Source: Halorubrum amylolyticum (lineage in GTDB: Archaea > Halobacteriota > Halobacteria > Halobacteriales > Haloferacaceae). Taken from it: a DNA stretch of 64,000 bases. Shown here one piece after another: positions 8,033 through 17,013 of this stretch. The stretch's first letter is position 1. Every line of letters starts with the position of its first letter. The stretch spans positions 28,180 to 92,179 of the forward strand of contig NZ_SDJP01000009.1 of the NCBI RefSeq assembly GCF_004114995.1. Reading direction: 5' to 3'. Under the pieces are notes generated by a model. It made no database searches, was not told the DNA's origin, and was given only the letters and a program-made list of their open reading frames with translations. The position numbers were made by a program, and so were the translations under genes.

Positions 8033-9217
8033 TCACTGCGCGCGCTCCGTGCCCGCCGCGCCGCCCGGAACGCGCCCGGCGTACTCGAGGACCGCATAGG
8101 CGACGACGACCAGCGCGAGCCCTCCGACGAGCGTGAGAAAGACCGCGTCGTAGCCGGCGCCGGCCTCGATCGCCTCGCCGACGACCCACGAGCCGGCCGC
8201 CTGCGTCGTCATCATCCCGGCGGAGAAGACGGCGTACGCCGACGCCCGCGACTCGTCCGGCAGCGACGCGAGCAGGTAGGTGTCGCCCGCGGGGAACAGC
8301 ATGTGGATGGCGAAGCCGACGACGACGCTGGCCGCGACGACCGCGGCCACCCCGGACGAGACGACCACGAGGACGACGCCCGCGAGGAACGTCGACACGA
8401 TCCCGAGCAGGTACGGGACGTGCGGGAGCCGGTCGGCGAGGTCGCCGGAGACGAGGAACGCGGGGACGCCCGCGGCGAAGATCACCGTCAGCAGGTTCCG
8501 CGCGGTCGCCTCCGCGATCCCCTTGTCGATCATGTACAGCTCGTAGAAGTTGAACAGCCCCTGCCAGACGAAGCTCGTGAGTCCCATCAGCACGACGCCG
8601 GCGAAGATCAGCTTCCACTCCGAGAGCGCGCCGGCGACGAAGTCGGTGTCGCTCGCGCCGGCGTCCGGGAGGTCGGTCCGGCGGGCGAAGGCGACGAAGA
8701 CGACGGTGGAGGCGGCGGCGGCGAGCGCGAGCCCGTAGAAGGCGAGCCGCCAGTCGTACCAGAGCGCGACCGTGACGACCGGCGCGGCGGCGACGGCGGC
8801 GAGCTGGCTCGCCATCCCGTGGACGCCCATCATGCGCCCGACGCGGGTCGGGAACAGCTCCGCGATGAGCGGGTTCGCGGCGACGAAGTAGACGCCGGAC
8901 GCCAGGCCGATCGCGAACGCGGCGGTCATCAGCGTCGGGACGCCCGGGGCCAGCGCGACGCCGAGCGCGCCGAGCGTCAGCATCGCCCCGGAGACGAGGA
9001 CCACGAGCTGTCGGGAGAAGCGCGTGAGCGCCCAGCCCGCCGGGAGCCGCGGGGCCGCCGAGCCGAGCCACGCGAGCGTGACGATCAGTCCCGCCGTCCC
9101 CTCGCCGATCGCGAACTCGGCGATGAACTCGCCGACGAGCGGCGCGAACACGACCCGCGCGAAGTTGACGAGGAAGACGATCGCGCACAGCGATCCGAAC
9201 AGCCGGCTCCGTGACAC
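8033..9217 (-). CDS. MFS family transporter
   Basis: This 394-residue polytopic membrane protein has about 12 predicted helices in two halves joined by a short cytoplasmic loop near residue 190 (FARRTDLPDAGASD). The GTG at 9215-9217 gives MSRSRLFGSLC followed at once by the first helix. Loop 2-3 has an MFS-like basic/Gly segment (GWALTRFSRQ), and FPTRVGRMMGVHG lies near residues 126-138. Substrate is not predictable. It is monocistronic and divergent from the zinc-finger mini-protein gene. Confidence 0.88.
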   Translation of the reverse strand: MSRSRLFGSLCAIVFLVNFARVVFAPLVGEFIAEFAIGEGTAGLIVTLAWLGSAAPRLPAGWALTRFSRQLVVLVSGAMLTLGALGVALAPGVPTLMTAAFAIGLASGVYFVAANPLIAELFPTRVGRMMGVHGMASQLAAVAAAPVVTVALWYDWRLAFYGLALAAAASTVVFVAFARRTDLPDAGASDTDFVAGALSEWKLIFAGVVLMGLTSFVWQGLFNFYELYMIDKGIAEATARNLLTVIFAAGVPAFLVSGDLADRLPHVPYLLGIVSTFLAGVVLVVVSSGVAAVVAASVVVGFAIHMLFPAGDTYLLASLPDESRASAYAVFSAGMMTTQAAGSWVVGEAIEAGAGYDAVFLTLVGGLALVVVAYAVLEYAGRVPGGAAGTERAQ

Positions 9218-9330
9218 GGTCGCCGTTGTCGGCGCCGGGAGACAAGGGTTGCGAAAGCGGCGCGGCGCGCCGTCGCGTCTGACCGACGTCGTACGTGGTT
9301 TTTATCCCCCCACGCGATCAATCCCGAGCC

Positions 9331-9501
9331 ATGAAATCAACGCGGAAGGGACTTCGCGACGGCGACCTGTTCAAGGACACCTACGAGCGGCTGAACTGCG
9401 CCGACTGCGAGAAGGTGTTGAAAAAGCAGAACGACCCGGACGAGGTGTTCTCCGTCCGCGTCTGCCCCGAGTGCGAGTCCACGTTCAAAGAGCTGCGCTG
9501 A
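9331..9501 (+). CDS. HVO_0758-type zinc finger mini-protein
   Basis: This 56-residue protein begins MKSTRKGLRDGDLFKD and has two CPxC-like knuckles: CADC near residue 25 and CPEC near residue 47, which can bind one zinc. Length and sequence match my recollection of the HVO_0758 family of Haloferax micro-proteins, whose function is unknown. The ATG at 9331 is used because a TATA box (tttttatcc, about 9299-9307) lies about 27 bp upstream, consistent with leaderless transcription. A nucleic-acid or protein-binding role is inferred from the zinc ribbon. Confidence 0.88.
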   Translation: MKSTRKGLRDGDLFKDTYERLNCADCEKVLKKQNDPDEVFSVRVCPECESTFKELR

Positions 9502-9542
9502 CGCGCCCTCGAACGCCATCGCACCGCCGCCGAAACCGGCCG

Positions 9543-9730
9543 TCATCGGCTTCCCGCTCCTCGCTTTCTCCTCTCCGCTCCTCGCTTTCTCCTCTCCGCT
9601 CCTCGCTTCCTCTCCGCTCCTCGCTTCCTCTCCGCTCCTCGCTTCCTCTCCTCCCCTCGCTTCCTCTCCTCCCCTCGCTTCCTCTCCTCCCCTCGCTTCC
9701 TCTCCTCCCCTCGCTTCCTCTCCTCCCCGG
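9543..9730. repeat. Polypyrimidine minisatellite, about ten 18-21 bp units
   Basis: The plus strand consists almost entirely of C and T with occasional G, in tandem units like tcctcgcttcctctcccc. Most units are 18 bp and the leftmost few are 21 bp. It fills the gap between the convergent zinc-finger gene and the lipoprotein gene, ending against the lipoprotein stop codon. The mirror-like homopurine/homopyrimidine nature could allow triplex (H-DNA) formation. Confidence 0.92.
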
Positions 9731-10750
9731 CTACCCACCCTGCGGCTCGATCGCGCCGGTGACCGCCGACAGCACGGGGTCCGTCTCGTCGGCGACCAGC
9801 CCGATCCACCGGTACGTCCCGAACGCCTCGGCGACGGCGCGGACCGTGGGATCGGTCCCCGCGAGCGCGGCGTCCCGCTCGGCGAACAGGGGGCGGAACC
9901 GCCTCCCGAGCCAGCGCGCCAGCGGGTTCGCGCTCGTCACGAGCCCCTCCACCGACCGGACCGCGGCGTCGCGGGCCGCCTCGACCGCGGCGGCGTCCGC
10001 CGGAAACAGCGTCTCGCCGTCCTCGATCCGCGCGGCGAGGGCGTCGAGCGCGCGCAGCCGGACCCGGGCGAGCGTCGTTCGGGTGAGCGCCGTCGCCGGG
10101 TGATCGGGGGTCCAGTCGTCGACCGGGACGGGATCGAACCGGAGATCCTCGAAGGTCCGGTAGTTCGCGCGGGACAGGAGCGAGACGCTCGGCGCGTCGC
10201 ACGCGCCGGCCTCGCAGGGCGCGTCGGGCGGCTGGAGCTCGCGGCAGTACTCGTACTCGACGTGGCCCGGCTGCCACGAGACCGACCGGATACGGAACCG
10301 GTAACACGACCTGATGCCGGCGCGGGCGACGAACACCGTCTCCGTCTCGTAGTCGGTGTCGTCGAGGAACGACCGGACCCGCGACCGGTCTTCGTCTGCG
10401 ACGCCCGCGGCGACCGTCAGCTCGGCCGCTCGCTCGGCGGTCGTCACGAGTTTGCGCCCGATCGGGGCTGGATCGGTGTCGCCGCTGCTCTCATCGCTCT
10501 CGCCGTCGCTCCCGTCGCCCTCGTCGTCGGCGCCGTCACCTCCGTCACTCCCGGCGGCGAGGTCGACGACGACCGTCCGGCCGCCGGGATTTCGGACCTT
10601 CAGCACGGTCGGATCGCCGTCTCTACCCGTGGTCGATCTCGAATCGGACGCCGGGTCTGCGCCGTCGCCCGCCTCGGCGCCGAGACAGCCGCCGAGCGCG
10701 AGCGCACCGAGCGACGCGCTCCGGAGGAGGGCTCGCCGTGTGGGGGCCAT
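9731..10750 (-). CDS. Secreted lipoprotein, uncharacterised haloarchaeal family
   Basis: This 339-residue protein starts at ATG 10748-10750 with MAPTRRALLRSASLGALALGGC, a Tat signal with an RR pair and a lipobox (LGGC at about 19-22). It should be exported folded and lipid-anchored outside. After a Ser/Gly/Asp-rich linker (about 70-100) comes a globular domain with four cysteines in the segment YCRELQPPDAPCEAGACDAP, probably disulphide-bonded. The C-terminal half is helical. No enzymatic motif recognised. An upstream in-frame start would add a non-signal extension and is rejected. The stop codon touches the minisatellite. Confidence 0.8.
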   Translation of the reverse strand: MAPTRRALLRSASLGALALGGCLGAEAGDGADPASDSRSTTGRDGDPTVLKVRNPGGRTVVVDLAAGSDGGDGADDEGDGSDGESDESSGDTDPAPIGRKLVTTAERAAELTVAAGVADEDRSRVRSFLDDTDYETETVFVARAGIRSCYRFRIRSVSWQPGHVEYEYCRELQPPDAPCEAGACDAPSVSLLSRANYRTFEDLRFDPVPVDDWTPDHPATALTRTTLARVRLRALDALAARIEDGETLFPADAAAVEAARDAAVRSVEGLVTSANPLARWLGRRFRPLFAERDAALAGTDPTVRAVAEAFGTYRWIGLVADETDPVLSAVTGAIEPQGG

Positions 10751-10831
10751 GCGCCCGGCTTGGAGCGGTCCCGACAAACGTCTTTTGCCCGGTCGACGGC
10801 GCGGCGCGTCCCTCGGTTTCCCTCCGCGACG

Positions 10832-11944
10832 CTACTCGAACACCGCGTCGAACGCCGACGCGCCGAGGGGGTCGAACGTCCCGGCCGCGACGTTCTCGCG
10901 GAGGTGGTCGAGGTCGCTCGCGCCGACGAGCGAGGAGGTGACCCCCGGCGCGCTCCGCGCGAAGTTGAGCGCGCGCTGGGCCGAGGTCTCCCCCGCGAGC
11001 GTCGCGTCGACCTCGGCCGGGATCGACCCCTCGACGGCGAGCTCGCCCTGTCCGATGCTCGCGCTCGTCACCACGGAGAGGCCGGCCTCGTGGGCGAACT
11101 CCAGCGCCGAGACCCGGCCGTCGTCGGCGTCGCCGTCGGGCGAGCGCTGATTCCGCCGCGTGAACGCGTCCGCCATCGCGACGTTGAAGGGGAGCTGGAT
11201 CGCCTCGAACCCGTGGTCGTCGTCAGGACCGACCACCTCGCCGGCGGCCTCGGCGAGCGAGAGCACCTCGGCGAGCGAGAGGGACCGCTCGTCGTCCTCG
11301 GCGACGCGGAACGCGTCCCACGTCGCGACGCCGTAGGCGCCGATGTCGCCCGCGGCGCGCCGGCGCTCGAGGAGTTCGAAGGCGGCCTCGATCTGGTCGT
11401 ACACCGCCTCCCGAGACCGCGTCGCCAGTTGCGTCTCCGGATTGTGAACGTAGTAGCAGTCGACCGCGTCGAGCCCGAGCCGGTCCAGCGATCGGTCCAG
11501 CGACCACTCCAGGTAGTCGGGCGCGATCGCGTGCGCCCCGTTCGCGAGTTCGTCGGGGGCGACGATCCCCGGCTCGACGAAGCGTTCGCGAACGAATTTG
11601 GCGGGGTCGTTCGGGCGCTCGCCGTCGAACGGGAGGAATCCTCCCTTCGTCGCCACCACGACCGCGTCGCGGTCGATCGGGGCGTTCCGGACCGCCTCGC
11701 CGACGACGCGCTCTGCGCGCCCGCACCGGTAGTTGACGGCGGTGTCGACGTGGTTCACGCCGGAGCGGAGCGCGAGGTCGATCGCCTCGCGGGAGGCGTC
11801 GTCGACGGCGGGGGTGGGGTCGCCGAGGTACGTTCCGAGCCCGATACTGGAGGCCACGCCCGGGCCGAACCGGCGGAAGTAGGTGCGCCCGAAGGCGTCG
11901 CCGAACTCGTCGCGGTAGTCCCAGAGGGCCTCGCGGGTCGCCAT
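10832..11944 (-). CDS. Aldo/keto reductase
   Basis: This 370-residue TIM-barrel oxidoreductase is expected to use NAD(P)H. The catalytic tetrad is visible: Asp and Tyr in VDTAVNYRCG (about 67-76), Lys in VVATKGGF (about 97-104) and His in YYVHNPE (about 166-172). The C-terminal SASIGQGEL and GVTSSLVGASDLDHLREN segments match the cofactor phosphate-binding region. The ATG at 11942-11944 yields MATREALWDYRDE. A much longer in-frame extension exists but overlaps dacZ on the other strand and is rejected. Substrate unknown. Confidence 0.9.
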   Translation of the reverse strand: MATREALWDYRDEFGDAFGRTYFRRFGPGVASSIGLGTYLGDPTPAVDDASREAIDLALRSGVNHVDTAVNYRCGRAERVVGEAVRNAPIDRDAVVVATKGGFLPFDGERPNDPAKFVRERFVEPGIVAPDELANGAHAIAPDYLEWSLDRSLDRLGLDAVDCYYVHNPETQLATRSREAVYDQIEAAFELLERRRAAGDIGAYGVATWDAFRVAEDDERSLSLAEVLSLAEAAGEVVGPDDDHGFEAIQLPFNVAMADAFTRRNQRSPDGDADDGRVSALEFAHEAGLSVVTSASIGQGELAVEGSIPAEVDATLAGETSAQRALNFARSAPGVTSSLVGASDLDHLRENVAAGTFDPLGASAFDAVFE

Positions 11945-12082
11945 ATGCCCGGATAGTCGTCTCGCGGGTAAAAGTCGCGCGTCGTCATCGCGCTCTCGCA
12001 CGCGGACCACGACCGCACCCGCGTCAGACGCCCGCACGACGCCGACGCAACGACTATACGTCGTCCGGGAGACGCTGAACCA

Positions 12083-12892
12083 ATGGCCTCGCTCACCGAC
12101 CACCTGTCCGATCTCGTCGAGGACGCCGACGCCGTGTTGCTGTTCTCGCCGACCAGTTCGTTCCACGATCGGTTCGAGGACGGCGACACGGAGGTCGTCG
12201 TCGTCGCCCCCGACAACGACGTCGACGCCGAGGTTTTCGTCGAGCTTCCGCTTCCGTTCGACAACGTCAAAGATCGGGTCCGGTTCGGGATCGAGGGGGC
12301 GATGGACGCCGACCTCGTCTCGGAGGGCGACGAGGTGGTCTGTATCGCGTCCGTCTTCGACGGCGGGTCGGACGCGGTGACCCGCGTCACCGTCGACGAG
12401 ACGGTTCACACCGGGATCTACGACCTGTTCGTCAACTCCCGGGCCGAGCCGAGCGTGATCCGCGACGTGTTCGAGGTCGCGATCGAACTCGGACAGAAGG
12501 GGCAGAAGGGGAAGCCGGTGGGCGCGCTGTTCGTCGTCGGCGACGCGGGGAAGGTGATGAACAAGTCCCGCCCGCTGTCGTACAACCCCTTCGAGAAGTC
12601 GCACGTCCACGTCGGCGACCCCATCGTCAACGTCATGCTCAAGGAGTTCTCCCGGCTCGACGGCGCCTTCGTCGTCTCCGACTCCGGGAAGATCGTCTCC
12701 GCGTACCGCTACCTCGAACCCGGCGCGGAGGGCGTCGACATTCCCAAGGGGCTCGGCGCTCGCCACATGGCCGGCGGGGCGATCACCCGCGACACGAACG
12801 CGACCGCGATAGTCCTCTCCGAGTCGGACGGGCTCGTGCGGGCGTTTAAGGCGGGAGAACTCGTCTTGGAGATCGATCCGGAGGAGTACTGA
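12083..12892 (+). CDS. dacZ: Diadenylate cyclase DacZ (c-di-AMP synthase)
   Basis: This 269-residue enzyme condenses two ATP into c-di-AMP, a second messenger in osmotic and potassium homeostasis. The DAC domain (about 130-265) has the hallmark LDGAFVVSDSG (DGA near residue 193) and GARHMAGGAITRDT (RH-G motif near 226). The N-terminal 120 residues form the archaeal accessory domain. A TATA-like ctatacg about 30 bp before ATG 12083 suggests a short leader. The MscS-type channel gene begins 5 bp after the stop, so the two are almost certainly co-transcribed. Confidence 0.95.
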   Translation: MASLTDHLSDLVEDADAVLLFSPTSSFHDRFEDGDTEVVVVAPDNDVDAEVFVELPLPFDNVKDRVRFGIEGAMDADLVSEGDEVVCIASVFDGGSDAVTRVTVDETVHTGIYDLFVNSRAEPSVIRDVFEVAIELGQKGQKGKPVGALFVVGDAGKVMNKSRPLSYNPFEKSHVHVGDPIVNVMLKEFSRLDGAFVVSDSGKIVSAYRYLEPGAEGVDIPKGLGARHMAGGAITRDTNATAIVLSESDGLVRAFKAGELVLEIDPEEY

Positions 12893-12897
12893 TCGCC

Positions 12898-13686
12898 ATG
12901 TCCGCGGTACCGACACCCGTCTCCGAGTTCGTCGCGGCGGTCCCCGACCGGGTCTGGTTCGCCCTGTTCGTGCTGCTGTTCGGGCTGGTGGCGGCGTACG
13001 TCGTCGGCGTGATCAACCGCCGGCTGCTGACCCGCGCGGGCGTCCCGGAGGTGATCGAGGGGACCGCCTTCGAGCGCACCGCCCGCGAGTTCGACACCTC
13101 GACGGTGCGAATTCTGGCGCAGCTGTCGAGCTACTTCATCGTCGCCGTCACCGTCATCGTCGCCCTGACCGTCGCCGACGTCAACTACCTCGAACGGTTC
13201 TGGTCAGACGTGGCCGCGTTCCTCCCGCGGCTGTTCGTCGCCGTCGTCGTCCTCATCGTCGGCATCGTCGTCGGCGACAAGGCGGAACTCCTCGTCGCCG
13301 AGCGCCTCCGCGGGATCAAACTGCCCGAGCTCGGCGTGTTGCCGCCGCTCGTGAAGTACAGCGTCGTGTACGTCGCCGCCCTGCTCGCGCTCGGGCAGAT
13401 CGGCGTGCAGACGCTCGCGCTGGTCGTGTTGCTGGCGGCGTTCGCGCTCGCGGTCGTGCTGTTCGCCGCGCTGGCGACCAAGGACCTCGTCGCGAGCGCG
13501 GCGGCCGGGGTGTTCCTCCTGCTCCGACAGCCGTACGGGATCGGCGACGAGGTGCGGGTCGCCGGCGAGCGCGGCATCGTGCAGGAGGTCGACCTGTTCG
13601 TCACCCGCATCGAAGCCGACGGCGAGGAGCACGTGGTGCCGAACCACTCGGTGTTCCGCGACGGGATCGTCCTGATTCGGGAGTGA
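12898..13686 (+). CDS. MscS-type small-conductance mechanosensitive channel
   Basis: This 262-residue protein has four to five transmembrane helices (about 20-42, 75-100, 110-135, 155-175, 180-200) and an MscS beta domain (about 205-262: QPYGIGDEVRVAGERG followed by HVVPNHSVF). It lacks the large C-terminal cytoplasmic cage of E. coli MscS, being truncated right after the beta domain. The operon link to dacZ suggests that c-di-AMP and turgor release are regulated together, which is inference from context. Confidence 0.9.
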   Translation: MSAVPTPVSEFVAAVPDRVWFALFVLLFGLVAAYVVGVINRRLLTRAGVPEVIEGTAFERTAREFDTSTVRILAQLSSYFIVAVTVIVALTVADVNYLERFWSDVAAFLPRLFVAVVVLIVGIVVGDKAELLVAERLRGIKLPELGVLPPLVKYSVVYVAALLALGQIGVQTLALVVLLAAFALAVVLFAALATKDLVASAAAGVFLLLRQPYGIGDEVRVAGERGIVQEVDLFVTRIEADGEEHVVPNHSVFRDGIVLIRE

Positions 13687-13794
13687 ATCCGGTGCGGTGC
13701 AGTCCAGCGGCGGTCGCCGGCTCTCCCTCTCTCCGTTCCCACGCAGTGGGACCAGCTGTCACGATATAACCACGTAGACGCCCAAGCGACGCGT

Positions 13795-14463
13795 ATGAGC
13801 CACCACGCCACCGCCGCCTGCGACGGCTGGGACGGCAGCGAGTGCGAGGGGACGGTCCACTGTCCGCCGCGCTGTCCGCGCTTCGTGGACAAGCAGGGGG
13901 CTCGGTGGACGATCCGCCCCGCGGTCGACGGGGACGCCGCGGCCCTCGTGGAGATGTACGAGGGGTTCGAGACGGCCGACCGCGCGCAGGGGCTCCCGCC
14001 GGTGACCCGGAGCCGCCGGGCCGACTGGATCGAGACGATGCTCGCCGACGGGAGCAACGTCGTCGCCGAGCGCGGCGGCGAGGTGTTCGGCCACGCCATG
14101 TACACGCCGACCGACGCGGCTCGCCCCGAACTCGCCGTCTTCGTCCATCCCGCGATGCAGGGGCGCGGCGTGGGGACGGAGCTCTGTAACCACGTCATCG
14201 CTGACGCCGCCGCGGGGGGCCGCGAGGGGCTCGAACTTCACGTCGAGAGCGGGAACCGGGTCGCGCGCAGCGTCTACCGGTCGGTCGGCTTCGAACTCGC
14301 CGACCGCAGGGGCGACATCCGGATGACCCTCGACCTCGACGACCCGATCGCGATCGAGGTGCGCTGGCCGCCGCTCGCCCGCGAGGGGCCGGACGACCCG
14401 CTCCCGCGGGAGCCGCTCCCGATCGAGTTCGGCGGGGCGCAGGCCGCCGGGGCCGACGATTAG
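13795..14463 (+). CDS. GNAT acetyltransferase with N-terminal Cys cluster
   Basis: This 222-residue protein has a GNAT domain (about 38-175) with the acetyl-CoA pyrophosphate loop PAMQGRGVGTELCNHVI and the strand-helix ending NRVARSVYRSVGFELADR. In front of it residues 8-30 hold four cysteines (CDGWDGSECEGTVHCPPRC) that could form a small zinc knuckle. A TATA box (gatataacc, about 13763-13771) lies 25-30 bp upstream of the ATG. Substrate unknown; the Cys-rich N-terminus suggests a macromolecular target. Confidence 0.88.
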   Translation: MSHHATAACDGWDGSECEGTVHCPPRCPRFVDKQGARWTIRPAVDGDAAALVEMYEGFETADRAQGLPPVTRSRRADWIETMLADGSNVVAERGGEVFGHAMYTPTDAARPELAVFVHPAMQGRGVGTELCNHVIADAAAGGREGLELHVESGNRVARSVYRSVGFELADRRGDIRMTLDLDDPIAIEVRWPPLAREGPDDPLPREPLPIEFGGAQAAGADD

Positions 14464-14542
14464 GGTTGGGGAGGCGGATTTCCGGATACGCACCACCCCG
14501 ACCGCAACGATTAGGCCTAGCCGACCCCACGATACCGTAGCC

Positions 14543-16954
14543 GTGGAGGACGCCATCGAGTGGCTGCGGAATCGACCGTTCTACGAGGGACAGATCGCGG
14601 AGCACCGCCGCCTGCCCGCCCGCGAGCCGGCGTACCGCGATATCGACCTCGCGCCCCGGATGGCCGACGCGCTCGCGAAAGACGGGATCGACCGGCTCTA
14701 CCGCCATCAGGCCGAGGCTATCGAGGCGGTCCGCGACGGCGACGACGCCGTGCTCGCCACCGAGACCGCGAGCGGGAAGTCGCTGGCGTACACCGTGCCG
14801 GCCTTCGAGGCCGCGATGGACCACGGGGGCCGGACGCTCTACATCGGCCCTCAGAACGCGCTGATCGCTGACCAAGAGGAGAGCCTGAGCGACCTCGCTC
14901 ACGGGCTCGGCTTCGGCAGCGGCGTCTCCGTCGAGTCCTATACGGGGCGGCTCTCGCGGAGCGAGAAGCGGGAGGTGCGCGACCGCGAGCCGACCGTCCT
15001 CCTCTCGAACCCGGACATGCTCCACTACGCGCTGCTCCCGTACGCGGGGCGCCTGTGGGACCGGTTCTTCTCGTCGCTGGAGTACGTCGTGATCGACGAG
15101 GTGCACAGCTACCGCGGGGTGTTCGGCTCGCAGGTCGCGCTGACGCTGCGCCGCCTCGCCCGGACCTGCGAGCGGTTCGGGTCGAGCCCGCAGTTCGTCT
15201 GCTGTTCGGCGACGATCAACAACCCCGTCGAGCACGCCGCGACCGTGACCGGGCGCGACCCGGAGGGGATCGCGCTCGTCGACGAGGACGCGTCGGGCCG
15301 CGGCCCGCGCGACTGGGTGCTGTGGAACCCGCCGGAGTACGACGACGACTGGCAGGAGCGCGGGAGCGGCCGCCGGAAGTCGAGCCACGCGGAGAGCAAG
15401 CGGCTCTTCGTCGACCTCGTGACCGCGGGCGCCCAGACGCTGGCGTTCACGCGCGCCAGACAGACCGCGGAGCAGTACGCGACCGACAGCGCGAGCGACC
15501 TCCGGGAGCGGGGCGAGCGCGACCTCGCCGGGAGGGTGGGCGCGTATCAGGCGGCCCTGACCGACGACCGGCGCCGCGAGATCGAGGCGGATCTGCACGC
15601 CGGCGACCTCCGGGGCGTCTGGTCGACGAGCGCCCTCGAACTCGGCGTCGACGTGGGCGGGCTCGACGCCGTGATACTCGACGGCTACCCCGGCACGCGG
15701 ATGTCTGCGTTCCAGCGCGCGGGGCGCGCGGGCCGCGGCGACGACCTGGCGCTCGTGGTGATGGTCGGCGGCGAGGACCAGCTCGACCAGTACCTGATGC
15801 GCAACCCGACCGACTTCTTCGAGGCGCCGCCGGAGGACGCGATCTGCGACCCCGAGAACGACCAGCTCCTCCCCGGTCACGTCGCCTGCGCCGCCGACGA
15901 GAGCTGGCTCTCGCCCGACGACGAGCGGTTCTTCGGGGAGTCGTTCCCCGGCGCCGTCGCGGACCTGACCGACGAAGGGGCCTTGGACAGACGGGAGGTC
16001 GCCGACGGCATCCGGTGGACGCACGTCGGCTCCTCCAGTCCGCAGCAGTCGGTGAGCCTGCGGACCGCGGGAGACCGCGAGGTCGACCTGATCGACGCCT
16101 CGCGCAACGAGACGGTCGCCTCGCTCGGCTTCGGCGACGCGCTCCGAGACGCCCATCCCGGCGCGATCTACCACCAGCAGGGCCGGACCTACGAGGTCGC
16201 GGAGCTCGACCTCGACCGCGACGTGGCCGAACTTCAGTCCTCGTGGGCCGACTACTACACCCAACCGCTCACCGAGAAGGACATCGTCGTGAACGCGGAC
16301 CTCGGCGAGCGCGAGCTGTCGGCCCGCCCGGACGTGCCGGTCCGGTTCGCGGACGTGACGGTGACGGAGCGGATCACGGGGTTCGTCCGGAAGGACGCCA
16401 CGACCGGCGAGTCGCTCGGGGAGTCAATGCTGGACCTCCCCGAGACGACGCTGCGGACGAAGGCGCTGTACTTCCCGGTGCCGGCGGACATCGAGTCCGA
16501 GATGCGGGCGCTCGGGGGGCAAAACGAGGACGGCGGCGCGGAGAGGACAGACGGCGCGGAGACGGCGACCGACGGCGGAGAAAGCCTTCCGCACGGCGAG
16601 CACGCCCTCAACGGCGGGATCCACGCGGCCGAACACGGGATAATCTCGCTGTTCCCCTTCCACCTGCTCTGTGACCGCGCCGACGTGGGCGGCATCTCGA
16701 CGCCGTACCACCCGCACACCGACGCGCCCGCGGTGTTCGTCTATGACGGCCACCCCGGCGGCGTCGGGCTCACGCGGCGCGGTCACGAGCGGATCGAGGA
16801 GCTGATGGCTCGCACGGCCCGCCTGATCGACTCCTGCGACTGCGAGGGCGGCTGTCCGGCCTGCGTCCAGTCGCCCCACTGCGGCAACGCCAACGAGCCG
16901 CTGGCGAAGGCGCCGGCGGTGCGGCTGTTAGAGGCGCTGACGCCGGACGAGTGA
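14543..16954 (+). CDS. DEAD/DEAH-box helicase with DUF1998-type Cys cluster (MrfA/Hrq1-like)
   Basis: This 803-residue superfamily 2 helicase is probably a DNA repair 3'-5' helicase of the MrfA/Hrq1 group. Motif I is ATETASGKS (about 73-81), motif II IDEVHSY (DEVH near 184), motif III CSATI (near 221), and motif VI QRAGRAGRG (near 392-400). The C-terminus carries the Cys pattern CDCEGGCPACVQSPHC typical of DUF1998. A Glu/Gly/Asp insert lies near 660-690. The GTG start at 14543 is used. Photolyase follows 59 bp downstream on the same strand, supporting a DNA-damage role. Confidence 0.9.
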   Translation: MEDAIEWLRNRPFYEGQIAEHRRLPAREPAYRDIDLAPRMADALAKDGIDRLYRHQAEAIEAVRDGDDAVLATETASGKSLAYTVPAFEAAMDHGGRTLYIGPQNALIADQEESLSDLAHGLGFGSGVSVESYTGRLSRSEKREVRDREPTVLLSNPDMLHYALLPYAGRLWDRFFSSLEYVVIDEVHSYRGVFGSQVALTLRRLARTCERFGSSPQFVCCSATINNPVEHAATVTGRDPEGIALVDEDASGRGPRDWVLWNPPEYDDDWQERGSGRRKSSHAESKRLFVDLVTAGAQTLAFTRARQTAEQYATDSASDLRERGERDLAGRVGAYQAALTDDRRREIEADLHAGDLRGVWSTSALELGVDVGGLDAVILDGYPGTRMSAFQRAGRAGRGDDLALVVMVGGEDQLDQYLMRNPTDFFEAPPEDAICDPENDQLLPGHVACAADESWLSPDDERFFGESFPGAVADLTDEGALDRREVADGIRWTHVGSSSPQQSVSLRTAGDREVDLIDASRNETVASLGFGDALRDAHPGAIYHQQGRTYEVAELDLDRDVAELQSSWADYYTQPLTEKDIVVNADLGERELSARPDVPVRFADVTVTERITGFVRKDATTGESLGESMLDLPETTLRTKALYFPVPADIESEMRALGGQNEDGGAERTDGAETATDGGESLPHGEHALNGGIHAAEHGIISLFPFHLLCDRADVGGISTPYHPHTDAPAVFVYDGHPGGVGLTRRGHERIEELMARTARLIDSCDCEGGCPACVQSPHCGNANEPLAKAPAVRLLEALTPDE

Positions 16955-17013
16955 CGGACCCGGTGATTCACGACACCCGGTGGTTTCACGGTCTTCGCAG
17001 CCGTGGCGATCCC

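Noticed and set aside
9543..9738. Reading frames of Lys/Arg/Glu or Gly/Glu/Ala repeats through the minisatellite
   Set aside because: All frames stay open only because the repeat unit lacks stops; they have no independent start or promoter.
11945..12916. N-terminal extension of the aldo/keto reductase frame
   Set aside because: It overlaps dacZ on the other strand and does not resemble the AKR family.
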